64,000 bases of DNA, taken from Pseudalkalibacillus sp051842935. Its GTDB lineage: Bacteria > Bacillota > Bacilli > Bacillales > Fictibacillaceae. A program made the position numbers and the translations under genes. The notes below the pieces were generated by a model that saw nothing but the letters and a program-made list of their open reading frames with translations, was not told where the DNA came from and did not search any database. Numbering within the stretch: the first letter of the stretch is position 1; every line of letters starts with the position of its first letter. Of this stretch, positions 25,351 through 33,571 are shown in pieces. Where the stretch lies: assembly GCF_051842935.1 (NCBI RefSeq), contig NZ_JBPXRR010000001.1:1-64000 (forward strand), in the 5' to 3' direction.

Positions 25351-25680
25351 ATGTTACAAGCCATCATCTTATTCGTACTTGCTGGTCTTGCCGAAATTGG
25401 AGGCGGCTATTTGTTCTGGTTATGGTTGAGAGAAGGAGGACCTGTCTGGTTTGGAGGGATCGGAGCAATCATACTCATGATTTATGGCATTGTTCCGACC
25501 TTTCAATCGTTCCCATCGTTTGGTAGGGTATATGCGGCCTATGGAGGAATTTTCATCGTTTTAGCCTTGTTATGGGGTTGGTTGGTCGATAAAAAGACCC
25601 CGGATCAGTATGACATCATTGGTGCAATCGTCTGTCTGATCGGAGTCTCTATCATATTATGGGCACCAAGAATGCCCTAA
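25351..25680 (+). CDS. YnfA/UPF0060-family membrane protein
   Basis: This 109-aa four-helix membrane protein is related to small multidrug-resistance (SMR) transporters: LAGLAEIGGGYLFWLWLREG in helix 1, then RVYAAYGGIFI and a final helix before the stop. Substrates are poorly defined; small-molecule or cation efflux is typical for the fold. AGGTGA lies 8 nt before the ATG at 25351, better than the GTG at 25339, which overlaps it. Its stop overlaps the convergent YitT-family stop by 3 nt (25677-25680), so the two transcripts must interfere or share an end. Confidence 0.93.
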   Translation: MLQAIILFVLAGLAEIGGGYLFWLWLREGGPVWFGGIGAIILMIYGIVPTFQSFPSFGRVYAAYGGIFIVLALLWGWLVDKKTPDQYDIIGAIVCLIGVSIILWAPRMP

Positions 25681-26255
25681 AGTGCTGGGTGAGACCGTTT
25701 GGTCAAGGTGATGAATGTGGTCGTGATACCGACCGCAATAATCGTGATGAGCGAGTAGAGAAAGGATTCGCCCCCTAGTAAAAGGCCACCGCAAATGATG
25801 ACGATTCCATCGATAAGGAAGATGATGATCCCGACATTCAGATTGGTCAGCTTCGAAATCATTTGAGCGAGTAGATCGGTGCCACCCGTACTTGTCTCTT
25901 GTTGAAGCATGATTCCGATCCCTATACCGACTAGAAAACCACCAATCAAAGCACATAGAAATAACGGCGGATGTGACCAATGCCGGATCGGGGAGAACGC
26001 ATCAATGAAAAAGGATGAAATCAGCATCCCATGCAAGCTGTTATAAAAATAGGAACGGTGATAGAACCAGGCTAGTCCGTATAACGGGAGACTCAACAGA
26101 ATGATCACGAGACCCGGCTGGAATCCCCACGTATAATTCGCAATCAAGCTGATGCCGATCATCCCTCCATCGAGGAGATGATGAGGGGCTAGCAGACCGT
26201 TAATCCCGACGCCTATGAAAATACTCCCAATCAGAATCGCAAACCACTTTTTCAT
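25677..26255 (-). CDS. YitT/YczE-type multi-pass membrane protein
   Basis: This 192-aa protein has about five transmembrane helices. The glycine-rich N-terminus IGVGINGLLAPHHLLDGGMIGI and the later TSTGGTDLLAQM are typical of the YitT (UPF0750, DUF161) membrane core; the C-terminal DUF2179 domain of full-length YitT proteins is absent. Function is unknown in the family. The start at 26255 is supported by GGGAGAGG 7 nt upstream; the longer frame to 26303 adds a cysteine-containing N-terminus without a ribosome site. It is divergent from the GNAT gene and overlaps the ynfA-like gene at the stops. Confidence 0.85.
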   Translation of the reverse strand: MKKWFAILIGSIFIGVGINGLLAPHHLLDGGMIGISLIANYTWGFQPGLVIILLSLPLYGLAWFYHRSYFYNSLHGMLISSFFIDAFSPIRHWSHPPLFLCALIGGFLVGIGIGIMLQQETSTGGTDLLAQMISKLTNLNVGIIIFLIDGIVIICGGLLLGGESFLYSLITIIAVGITTTFITLTKRSHPAL

Positions 26256-26333
26256 TAAAACCTCTCCCTGTGAACCGCAACCTTTATAACAACATATGTA
26301 CAAGTCTATTGTGATATGAGAAAGGAAATCATG

Positions 26334-26828
26334 ATGAAAGTTCGAATACGTAACGCGAAAATCAGTGATTTAGGCGAAATGTTAACCATCTATAATGAGG
26401 TTGTCCGTACCTCTCCAGTAACCTTTGATTTAAACGAACAAACATTGGAAGAAAGAGAAGAGTGGTTCCGGCAGTTTAATGAGAAGTATCCGATTTTTGT
26501 CGCGGAACATGACGGTGAGATTCTTGGATATGCTTGTCTGACGAAGTTCCGTCCAAAGCCTGCCTATACCGATACAGTAGAAGACTCTGTCTATATTAAA
26601 AAGAAAGCCCGAGGGAATGGAGTAGGTTCGATGCTGCTCACGAAGTTGATCCGTGAGGCGCGTCAACAAGGTCATCATTCCATCATTGCTGTCATAGCGA
26701 ACGATGAATCTTCCAGTGTGAAACTGCATGAGAAGTTCGGCTTCGTAAAAACAGGATACATCAAGGAAGCCGGGTACAAGTTCGGAAGATGGCACGACAT
26801 TCATTTCTATCAGTTGAAGCTAGAGTAG
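26334..26828 (+). CDS. GNAT N-acetyltransferase (phosphinothricin-acetyltransferase-like)
   Basis: This 164-aa acetyltransferase starts with RIRNAKISDLGEMLTIYNEVV. It has the acetyl-CoA loop ARGNGVGSMLLTKLI (about 88-102) and NDESSSVKLHEKFGF and FYQLKL near the end, the pattern of the PAT/Pat (bar-like) subfamily that acetylates small amines such as phosphinothricin or methionine sulfoximine. AAAGGA is 4 nt from ATG 26331 and 7 nt from ATG 26334; the latter is preferred, and an ATG at 26316 is also in frame. No operon partners are evident. Confidence 0.88.
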   Translation: MKVRIRNAKISDLGEMLTIYNEVVRTSPVTFDLNEQTLEEREEWFRQFNEKYPIFVAEHDGEILGYACLTKFRPKPAYTDTVEDSVYIKKKARGNGVGSMLLTKLIREARQQGHHSIIAVIANDESSSVKLHEKFGFVKTGYIKEAGYKFGRWHDIHFYQLKLE

Positions 26829-26977
26829 ACGAATGTAGCTTTCATTGGTAAATCATGCGTGTACTAATCAAATGGAGTCGGTTTTGGGATAACTACCAAA
26901 TGGAATAACATGGAGAAATATAGATAGAATTGTTGAGTAAAAGTGAGATTCTTTCACTAGCGCACTTTATCAAAGCA

Positions 26978-27012
26978 AAAAAAAAGTCCATTTTGTTATT
27001 TAAAATGGAGCA
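26978..27012 (-). terminator. terminator of the Cys-rich protein gene
   Basis: On the minus strand, TCCATTTT and AAAATGGA form a stem followed by nine T; the stop codon is inside the hairpin. Confidence 0.85.
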
Positions 27013-27464
27013 ACACATACGACAAATGCTGGACAATTGACAGAAGGTGTACGTAAGATTTCAACGTCCACATCGTTACATACTGAAAGGCATTCATTTA
27101 TACGGATGCACTTCTTACCAAATAAGGATACTAGTTTTGGGTTACCATTTATTGAAGCCCAGATCACTACTGAACATGGAGTACCATCTACTGTTAATGC
27201 TCTTTTTAGAGTTTTTATTATACCCTGATTATTAAGGTCTTCTTGATTAATTAAATGTGAACCAGCATCTAAACTTGGACATAATGATTGTGCTTCTTCA
27301 GAACTTACTAACTGATTGACAAAGAATATACGCTCACCCATATCGGTGAAGAATATAGCTGTGTTAATTTCTTCTCTTTTAGCAGCACATTCAAGTGACT
27401 CATTAGGTGGAACTGGATTAGGACAAGAACTTTGTTTTCTTACACCGTAACATCCACAATCCAA
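27000..27464 (-). CDS. Cys-rich protein of unknown function (possibly spore-surface)
   Basis: This 154-aa protein has many cysteines spread over its length: two in the N-terminal DCGCYG, and NECLSVC and NCPAFVVC toward the end. It has no signal peptide. Cys-rich cytosolic proteins of this size in Bacillaceae are often coat or exosporium proteins that cross-link, which is my best guess; no family is recognised. The start is TTG at 27464, 8 nt after AAAGGAGG; the GTG at 27473 overlaps that ribosome site. The gene looks more AT-rich than its neighbours, hinting at a different origin. A hairpin (27471-27511) covers its ribosome site. Confidence 0.7.
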   Translation of the reverse strand: MDCGCYGVRKQSSCPNPVPPNESLECAAKREEINTAIFFTDMGERIFFVNQLVSSEEAQSLCPSLDAGSHLINQEDLNNQGIIKTLKRALTVDGTPCSVVIWASINGNPKLVSLFGKKCIRINECLSVCNDVDVEILRTPSVNCPAFVVCVAPF

Positions 27465-27470
27465 GAAAAA

Positions 27471-27511
27471 CACCTCCTTTTATAATAGTTTATTCATTAA
27501 AAAGGAGGGTG
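27471..27511 (-). promoter_or_regulatory. inverted repeat masking the ribosome site
   Basis: CACCTCCTTTTA (27471-27482) and TTAAAAAGGAGGGTG (27497-27511) are complementary. In the minus-strand mRNA this pairs the AAAGGAGG ribosome site of the Cys-rich gene with an upstream anti-SD arm, across a ~14-nt A/T loop. Translation control is plausible. Confidence 0.55.
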
Positions 27512-27641
27512 CTTGTACGAGTGACTTATACTAATAGTTGAACTTTACACTACTAAAGCTTTTAAGGAGTATTAGTACATTATTTTAGTATATTTAGAAT
27601 TGAGTTATTCACTAATTAAAATTTACCAACAAATCATAACA

Positions 27642-27676
27642 AGAAAGGATCAGCCATATTCGGCTGATCCTTTCTA
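27642..27676. terminator. terminator after proA
   Basis: AGAAAGGATCAGCC/CGGCTGATCCTTTCT is a 14-bp perfect stem with a short loop, positioned just after the proA stop (minus strand). Confidence 0.85.
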
Positions 27677-27684
27677 ATGAACTT

Positions 27685-28947
27685 TTATCGAATTTGTCCT
27701 GTTCCAGTCATTTGATATTTCACTGTTGTTAGTGCTGGTAGACCCATTGGTCCACGTGCATGTAACTTCTGAGTGGAAATACCGATTTCAGCACCGAAAC
27801 CGAGTGCACTACCGTCTGTGAAACGTGTTGAAGCGTTGTGATATACAGCAGCTGCATCTACTAGTCCTAAGAATGTTTTAGCAGCAGTATCGTCTTCTGT
27901 AACAATCGCTTCAGAGTGTTTTGTACCATACGTTTCGATGTGCTCGACTGCTTCAGATACATCGCCTACTGTTTTGACAGCGATATGCTTGGAAAGATAT
28001 TCGTTCGCCCAATCTTCCTCACCAGCTTCGATCGCTCCAGGTAGGACAGATAATGCATATTCGTCACCATGAGGTGTAATTCCGTGCTCTTTGAATGCAG
28101 CAATCAATTGGTCTTTATTCGTTTCGAACCATTCTTTGTGAATGATTACTGTCTCTACGGCGTTACAAACCGCTGGACGATCCGTTTTCGCGTTCATAAC
28201 AATGTTGATGGCTTTCTCAACATCTGCCGCTTTGTCGATATAGATGTGACAGTTTCCGACACCGGTTTCAAGGACCGGCACTGTCGCATTGTTAACGACC
28301 GCTGCAATCAGGGAGCCGCCTCCTCGTGGAATCAACACATCGATGTGCTCTTTCATCGTGAACAGTTCTTGTGTTGCAGAACGATCAGTACTTGCAATGA
28401 ATTGTACCGCTTCTTTCGGAATCTTCGTCTTTTCAAGACCGCGGTGCATGACCTCGACAATCGTCTGGTTTGAAACAAGGGCAGAAGATCCACCTTTCAG
28501 AACGATTGCGTTACCGGATTTCAATGCAAGTCCTGTTGCGTCAACGGTTACGTTCGGGCGAGCTTCATAAATCATGCCGATGACACCAAGTGGTACTGTC
28601 ACTTGCTGTACGTTCAATCCATTTTCAAGATCCCAGTCGGATTTAACGATTCCTGTCGGATCTTCAAGGTCAGCGACTTCGCGAAGCCCTTTTGCAAAAT
28701 CATAGATTCGTTCTTTGGAAAGAGCCAAACGATCCATGAAGGCATCGTCATAGCCTTTTTCCTTTCCTTTTTCAAGGTCCTTTTCATTCGCTTGTAAAAT
28801 CGTTTCGTAATCTTTTTCAAGCATATCTGCTACCGTATGCAGTGCTTCATTCTTCTCTTCTGTTGTCAGCATGGACAACGTTTTTGCAGCTTTCTTTGCT
28901 TTAATAGCTTGTTCTTCGACGTTCGTTTTTTCAACTGTTAACGTCAT
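27685..28947 (-). CDS. proA: gamma-glutamyl phosphate reductase ProA
   Basis: This 420-aa NADPH-dependent enzyme converts glutamyl 5-phosphate to glutamate 5-semialdehyde, step 2 of proline synthesis. The aldehyde-dehydrogenase fold is seen with LGVIGMIYEARPNVT and LIPRGGGSLI. The catalytic cysteine lies in RPAVCNAVETV, and FTDGSALGFGAEIGIST is the C-terminal signature. The start is ATG 28947 with GGAGGG 5 nt upstream; the frame opening at 28983 has none. It is the last gene of the proC-proB-proA group. A dispersed repeat element fills the 366-bp gap to proB. A terminator follows. Confidence 0.96.
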   Translation of the reverse strand: MTLTVEKTNVEEQAIKAKKAAKTLSMLTTEEKNEALHTVADMLEKDYETILQANEKDLEKGKEKGYDDAFMDRLALSKERIYDFAKGLREVADLEDPTGIVKSDWDLENGLNVQQVTVPLGVIGMIYEARPNVTVDATGLALKSGNAIVLKGGSSALVSNQTIVEVMHRGLEKTKIPKEAVQFIASTDRSATQELFTMKEHIDVLIPRGGGSLIAAVVNNATVPVLETGVGNCHIYIDKAADVEKAINIVMNAKTDRPAVCNAVETVIIHKEWFETNKDQLIAAFKEHGITPHGDEYALSVLPGAIEAGEEDWANEYLSKHIAVKTVGDVSEAVEHIETYGTKHSEAIVTEDDTAAKTFLGLVDAAAVYHNASTRFTDGSALGFGAEIGISTQKLHARGPMGLPALTTVKYQMTGTGQIR

Positions 28948-29069
28948 TCTATCCCTCCAGTAATATAATTGAGTGTCGTTCATTGATTGTTGTGAGACTT
29001 TATAATTTGGCTCTTTTCTATAAGATTGTTGCTCTTATGGCATTTTTAAAAATCACCTTGTTCAAGTTG

Positions 29070-29273
29070 TTTGGAGAGCAAGGTGCGAGACTCCAGCGGG
29101 ATCAGCGGGACAGGTGAGACCATTCACTTTTTAAAAGGATCTTCGACTAAGACCCACCACGTCCTGTGGTGAACGTCGAAGCCAGCACATCCTGTGCAAG
29201 TGAGTGGGCTCACCGCACGCCCCGCGGAAAGCGAGCATCCTGGAGCGGAAATCAACGACTTTCAAGAGCAACA
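29070..29273 (-). repeat. dispersed intergenic element (TTGCTCTTG...CTCGCACCTTG), copy 1
   Basis: Read on the minus strand, the element runs from TTGCTCTTGAAAG through GATTTCCGCTCCAGG, TGCTCGCTTTCC and GGGGCG-GCGGTGAGCC to GGAGTCTCGCACCTTG. The same blocks occur in plus orientation at 34715-34865. A ~70-bp internal segment with paired arms (CCACCACGTCCTGTGGTG) is present only here. It sits in the proB-proA spacer. This type of repeat recurs widely in Bacillaceae genomes as far as I recall. Confidence 0.75.
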
Positions 29274-29313
29274 AAGTTTGCAAAACAGCCTATACTCTAA
29301 ATGAAAAATCTTG

Positions 29314-30447
29314 TTAAACGCCAACCGGTACGGCTACATCGAGGTGACAGACGAGGTCTTCACTTTCGACAGCCGCTGTTTGGAAATCTTGCAGCTTGAT
29401 TTCTTTTTGATTGATCAGACGTTTCAATTCGTTTGCTGAATAATTCATTACACCAAGGCCGATGTCTTCGCCGCTGATGTTTTTGATACGGATGACCGCA
29501 CCTTTGTCGAAGCGTCCACTGACACTGTGCACATCTAATGGTGAAAGGCTCTTGTTGTTTTCTTGGATAGATGCACCGATCTTATCGTTGATCGTCACTT
29601 CACCTTCAGGTCCAGAATTGAACGCAATCCATTGCTTCTTCTGGTTCAAGTTTTCATTTTCACTCTTCGGTTCGAAGTACGTTCCAGTCGCTTCATGATT
29701 GACAGCATCATAAACGATATTCGGCGTACTTGCTTTCCCTAAGAAAGATGAAATGCCGGATGCAAGTGAAATCTTGAATGCATCAATCTTCGATTTCATA
29801 CCACCTGTACCGACTGCGCTACCAGGATCTCCGGCTACCGCTTCGATTTCAGGAGTAATTTCGTGAACCTGATTGAGAAGCTGTGCATCTTCATTCTTTC
29901 GAGGGTCATCGTCGTACAATCCGTCAATATCGGATAAAATGATGAGCTGATCTGCGTTGACGAGTCCTGCAACTTTTGCAGATAGTGTATCGTTGTCTCC
30001 GAACTTCAAGAAATCCATCGTGATCGTGTCATTTTCGTTCACAATCGGGATGATTCCGCGTTCTAATAGTACGGTCAATGTACTTCTTGCATTGTTGTAC
30101 CGGTTTTCATCTGAAAAATCATCACGGGTGATCAAGATTTGAGATCCGACATATCCGTGGGAGATGAAGAGATCCGAGTACGTTTCAATCAGAAGTCCTT
30201 GGCCGATTGACGCGGCCGCTTGTTTTTCTGGCAACGTATCTGGTCGGGAAATGAACCCGAGTTTTCGGTAGCCCGCTGCAACGGCTCCGGATGATACGAG
30301 CAATACTTCATGCCCATCGTCTTTCAGTCGGACGACTTCATCGACCAGCTTTTCAATTTTTCTACGACTCAATTCTCCGTGTAAGCTTGTTAATGAACTG
30401 CTTCCTATTTTGATTACAATTCGTTTTTTATCCATATCAGGTGTCAC
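29314..30447 (-). CDS. proB: glutamate 5-kinase ProB with PUA domain
   Basis: This 377-aa enzyme phosphorylates glutamate, the first committed step of proline synthesis. The amino-acid-kinase domain (about 5-255) carries RIVIKIGSSSL, VSSGAVAAG, PIVNENDTI and GTGGMKSKI. The C-terminal ~100 residues form a PUA domain, usual for long ProB forms. Start: GTG 30447 is best placed after AGGAG; GTG 30453 overlaps the ribosome site and ATG 30435 lies downstream. Repeat elements occupy the spacers on both sides (to proC and to proA). No T-box was found in either leader. Confidence 0.94.
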   Translation of the reverse strand: MTPDMDKKRIVIKIGSSSLTSLHGELSRRKIEKLVDEVVRLKDDGHEVLLVSSGAVAAGYRKLGFISRPDTLPEKQAAASIGQGLLIETYSDLFISHGYVGSQILITRDDFSDENRYNNARSTLTVLLERGIIPIVNENDTITMDFLKFGDNDTLSAKVAGLVNADQLIILSDIDGLYDDDPRKNEDAQLLNQVHEITPEIEAVAGDPGSAVGTGGMKSKIDAFKISLASGISSFLGKASTPNIVYDAVNHEATGTYFEPKSENENLNQKKQWIAFNSGPEGEVTINDKIGASIQENNKSLSPLDVHSVSGRFDKGAVIRIKNISGEDIGLGVMNYSANELKRLINQKEIKLQDFQTAAVESEDLVCHLDVAVPVGV

Positions 30448-30509
30448 ATTCACTCCTATAATCTAGCGTTTTTTTAAAAATAAAGATTTCCTAATTTTCT
30501 AAGATGAAA

Positions 30510-30620
30510 TGTCTAGCTCAGCGCCCAACTACTTGGCTCACTTCAGACTTCTTGCGGCGGCAAAGCCTCCTCATCAGTCTTCCAGTGACCTTCGTAGTTA
30601 AGCAGAGCGCTTACGCTTTT
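30510..30620 (+). repeat. dispersed intergenic element (TGTCTAGCT...GCTTTTC), copy 2
   Basis: This second, shorter copy of the element at 22797-22964 is in the same orientation. It starts TGTCTAGCTCAGCGCCC and ends GAGCGCTTACGCTTTTC, directly at the proC stop codon. CAGCGC near the 5' end and GCGCTT near the 3' end give it inverted terminal character. It fills the proC-proB spacer. Confidence 0.75.
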
Positions 30621-31460
30621 CTATCGTACGGCAAATACTTTTTCAAGTTCTTCACGTAGTTCTTTTGAACGTGAAGCTGCACCTTTCACGGCTTCTGCAA
30701 TCGCTTCACCGCCACCATGTTCGTCAAGCGCATCTAGTCCTGCTGCAGTTGTTCCGTTCGGGGAGGTGACGTTCTTACGAAGCTGTGTTGGCGTTTCTTC
30801 CCGTTCAAGCATCATTGTCGCCGCGCCTAGAATCGTTTGGGCACCGATTTTACGAGCCATTTCACGATCCATTCCGCCTTCGACACCAGCTTGCTCGATG
30901 TGTTCCATCAAGTTGTAGAAGTAAGCTGGGCCACTGCCTGCAATTCCTGTGAAGATATCCATTTGCTCTTCTTCAATGATGTAAGCTTCTCCGATGCATT
31001 GCATAAGTTCTTTCGTAAAGACGACTTGATCCATTGAAACATGCTTACCAGGTGAAATTGCTGTTGCGGATTCACGCAGCATGCTGGATGTGTTCGGCAT
31101 CACTCGGATGACTTGCTGGCTCTCATTCAGGTTTTCTTCCATATAAGAGGTTGAAATACCAGCCAATACCGAGATGAGCACTTGTTCAGGTCGAAGACGA
31201 TCTTTCAAGTCTTCTAATACTGCATCAATGTCTTTCGGTTTCATTGCTAGAATGAATACATCGATTTCGCTAAAGTCTAATTCACTTTTCTTTATTGCTT
31301 CAATTCCATACTTTACTTTCATTTCATTTAAACGTTCTTGGTTACTACGGTTGGTCACGACGAGTTGTTCTGGAGCTAATTTTCCTGATTCAACAATTCC
31401 AGAGATCATCGCTTCAGCCATATTACCTGCGCCTAGAAAGGCAACGCGTTGTTTTAACAA
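30621..31460 (-). CDS. proC: pyrroline-5-carboxylate reductase ProC
   Basis: This 279-aa NAD(P)H-dependent enzyme makes proline from pyrroline 5-carboxylate, the last step of the pathway. The N-terminal Rossmann motif is FLGAGNMAEAMISG. Mid-protein RVMPNTSSMLRESATAI and the C-terminal NVTSPNGTTAAGLDAL are family signatures. Start: AGGAG lies 8 nt before TTG at 31460, giving the usual ~279-aa length; the frame extends to 31511 but without a ribosome site. It is first gene of the proC-proB-proA group, so all three proline-synthesis enzymes are together. proC is divergent from spoVR. Confidence 0.95.
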   Translation of the reverse strand: MLKQRVAFLGAGNMAEAMISGIVESGKLAPEQLVVTNRSNQERLNEMKVKYGIEAIKKSELDFSEIDVFILAMKPKDIDAVLEDLKDRLRPEQVLISVLAGISTSYMEENLNESQQVIRVMPNTSSMLRESATAISPGKHVSMDQVVFTKELMQCIGEAYIIEEEQMDIFTGIAGSGPAYFYNLMEHIEQAGVEGGMDREMARKIGAQTILGAATMMLEREETPTQLRKNVTSPNGTTAAGLDALDEHGGGEAIAEAVKGAASRSKELREELEKVFAVR

Positions 31461-31842
31461 AGTAACCACTCCTATATACCGTCCTTTTTTCAACGTTTTT
31501 AATCGTAACATTCAGGCAAATTAATTCAACAGTATATACCAAATAGGTTGAATAAGGACGAAAAACCCCAAGTAAGCGTTTACATCGACTTTTATATGTC
31601 TCAAATCCTTTCTTAGGAAGTCTCATCTATGCACAGGGATGTATACGCTTGCTGAAAAACACAGATTTTTTATTTATCTAAGTTATCGGAAAATTCCGTT
31701 ATATCAACGGTAGCGAAGGACAGGCAAAGACAAGTATGGGGAATGACGCTCGCACTTTTCGGCTTTCCACTCATGAAAAGGGATTCCCATCATACATTGA
31801 TGTAATAAAGGGGTTTTGAAGATTGATTAAGGAGGGACCGGA
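31461..31842. other. proC-spoVR divergent intergenic region
   Basis: This 380-bp region holds both promoters. No T-box (no AGGGTGG-type antiterminator sequence on the minus strand), riboswitch or ORF with a ribosome site was seen. A sigma-E-like site for spoVR is listed separately. Confidence 0.5.
31771..31798 (+). promoter_or_regulatory. possible sigma-E-type promoter of spoVR
   Basis: TCATGAA and CATACATT are separated by 13 bp; the -10 element is an excellent sigma-E match and the -35 is moderate. It lies 45 bp upstream of the spoVR ATG. It is a visual match only. Confidence 0.4.
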
Positions 31843-33255
31843 ATGAGCATCGATGAACACAAAGAGTTGATCAACGCCATTCATGAAATTACGGAAATTG
31901 CTGAGGGGTTCGGTCTTGACTTCTATGAGATGAGATATGAAATCTGTCCTGCTGATATCATTTATACATTCGGTGCGTATGGGATGCCGACTCGTTTTTC
32001 TCATTGGAGTTTCGGTAAGCAATTTCATAAGATGAAGCTTCAATATGATCTTGGGTTGAGCAAGATTTACGAGTTGGTCATCAATTCAGATCCTTGTTAT
32101 GCCTTTTTGTTGGACAGCAATACGTTGATCCAGAACAAATTGATCATCGCGCACGTACTTGCGCATTGCGACTTTTTCAAAAACAATGTCCGGTTCTCGA
32201 ACACGAGGCGGGATATGGTCGAAAGCATGACTTCGACTGCAGAACGGGTCGCTCAATATGAACAGTTATATGGGAAGAAAGAAGTTGAACACTTCCTCGA
32301 TGCGATTCTTTCAATCCAAGAACATATCGATCCTTCCATCATGAGGCCAAAGCTGAACTATAAATGGGACGATGAAGAAGTGGAACTGGAGAGAAAAGCT
32401 ACTCCGTATGATGATCTATGGCAGATCGACCAAACGGATGAGAAGCGGGAAAAGGCGAAACCGACGACAAGGCGTAAGATTCCTCCACAACCGGAAAAAG
32501 ATATCCTTTTGTTCATTGAGGAGTACAGCCGTGAACTGGAAGATTGGCAGCGCGATATCCTATCAATGATGCGTGAAGAAATGCTGTACTTCTGGCCACA
32601 GCTCGAAACGAAAATCATGAATGAAGGCTGGGCGTCTTACTGGCATGCGCGCATTTTACGTGAAATGGATCTGACGAGTGACGAGGTCATTGAATTTGCG
32701 AAGTTGAACGCGGGTGTTGTGCAACCTTCCAGAACTTCAGTGAATCCTTATTACTTAGGATTGAAGATCTTCGAGGATATTGAAGAATGTTATGATAATC
32801 CATCCGAAGAATTGATAAGGCAAGGGGTCACGAAGGGAAGCGGAAGAGACAAGATTTTTGAAGTAAGGGAAATTGAATCGGATATTTCTTTCATCCGTAA
32901 TTATTTGACGAAGGATCTTTGCGATAAAGAGGATCTGTACTTATTCCAAAAGCAAGGGAAGGATTATCGAATCACGACCAAGCAATGGGAGGAAGTGCGC
33001 GATCAGCTGGTGAGCAGCCGGGTGAACGGAGGCTTTCCTTATATAACTGTAAACGATGGGGATTACTTGAAAAATGGGGAACTTTATTTGCTGCACCATT
33101 TCGAAGACATCGAGCTGGATTTGAAATATCTTGAGAAAGTCCTTCCTTATATATACGACCTGTGGGGAAGAGCAGTCCACATGGAAACGATGGTAGAGAA
33201 CAAACCAGTCGCCTTCACTTACGATGGGAAGGGTATGCATAAGAGGAACCTGTGA
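31843..33255 (+). CDS. spoVR: stage V sporulation protein SpoVR
   Basis: This 470-aa protein is nearly identical in length to B. subtilis SpoVR (spore cortex formation, mother cell). Conserved features: FGLDFYEMRYEICPADIIYT near the N-terminus, GMPTRFSHWSFGKQF (about 46-60), LIIAHVLAHCDFFKNN, and NEGWASYWHARIL (about 263-275), whose His residues suggest a metal site. In proteobacteria SpoVR homologues lie with PrkA and DUF444 genes; both relatives are present 15-20 kb upstream here. AAGGAGGGACCGG precedes the ATG. A degenerate 21-bp repeat and a terminator follow the gene. Confidence 0.96.
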   Translation: MSIDEHKELINAIHEITEIAEGFGLDFYEMRYEICPADIIYTFGAYGMPTRFSHWSFGKQFHKMKLQYDLGLSKIYELVINSDPCYAFLLDSNTLIQNKLIIAHVLAHCDFFKNNVRFSNTRRDMVESMTSTAERVAQYEQLYGKKEVEHFLDAILSIQEHIDPSIMRPKLNYKWDDEEVELERKATPYDDLWQIDQTDEKREKAKPTTRRKIPPQPEKDILLFIEEYSRELEDWQRDILSMMREEMLYFWPQLETKIMNEGWASYWHARILREMDLTSDEVIEFAKLNAGVVQPSRTSVNPYYLGLKIFEDIEECYDNPSEELIRQGVTKGSGRDKIFEVREIESDISFIRNYLTKDLCDKEDLYLFQKQGKDYRITTKQWEEVRDQLVSSRVNGGFPYITVNDGDYLKNGELYLLHHFEDIELDLKYLEKVLPYIYDLWGRAVHMETMVENKPVAFTYDGKGMHKRNL

Positions 33256-33299
33256 GTATTGGGGACGGTTCTTTTGTTTCATTGAAGAAGGAATAATAG

Positions 33300-33424
33300 A
33301 TTGGGTAGAATAAATTGAGAATTGGGCAGATAAATGTGAAGATTGGGCAGAATTATTGCGGATTTGGATAGAATAAATCGACATTTGAACAGAATAATTG
33401 GAGAAGTGATCAGACTGAACCGGA
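33300..33424. repeat. degenerate 21-bp tandem repeat after spoVR
   Basis: About six units of the type ATTGGGCAGAATAAATTGAG start at 33300, 33321, 33342, 33362, 33383 and 33404, a period of 21 bp with one 20-bp step. Units have diverged. It lies between the spoVR stop and a downstream terminator. Confidence 0.8.
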
Positions 33425-33433
33425 TAAATGTCA

Positions 33434-33470
33434 AAGGTTGACCGTTTTTTTACAAACGGTCAGCCTTTTT
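33434..33470 (+). terminator. terminator after spoVR
   Basis: AAGGTTGACCGTTT/AAACGGTCAGCCTT stem followed by T5. Confidence 0.9.
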
Positions 33471-33571
33471 GTTTGTTCTTTTATAAACAAAACCAGAAAA
33501 CGATTGTAAAAATGCAAACATTAGTGTAAAGTGTTTGTTAGAGAGCAAACGGAATAATGGAGGGTTTACGA

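Noticed and set aside
31461..31842. T-box leader for proline genes
   Set aside because: Expected from B. subtilis pro operons, but no AGGGTGG-type antiterminator core or specifier loop was found upstream of proC.
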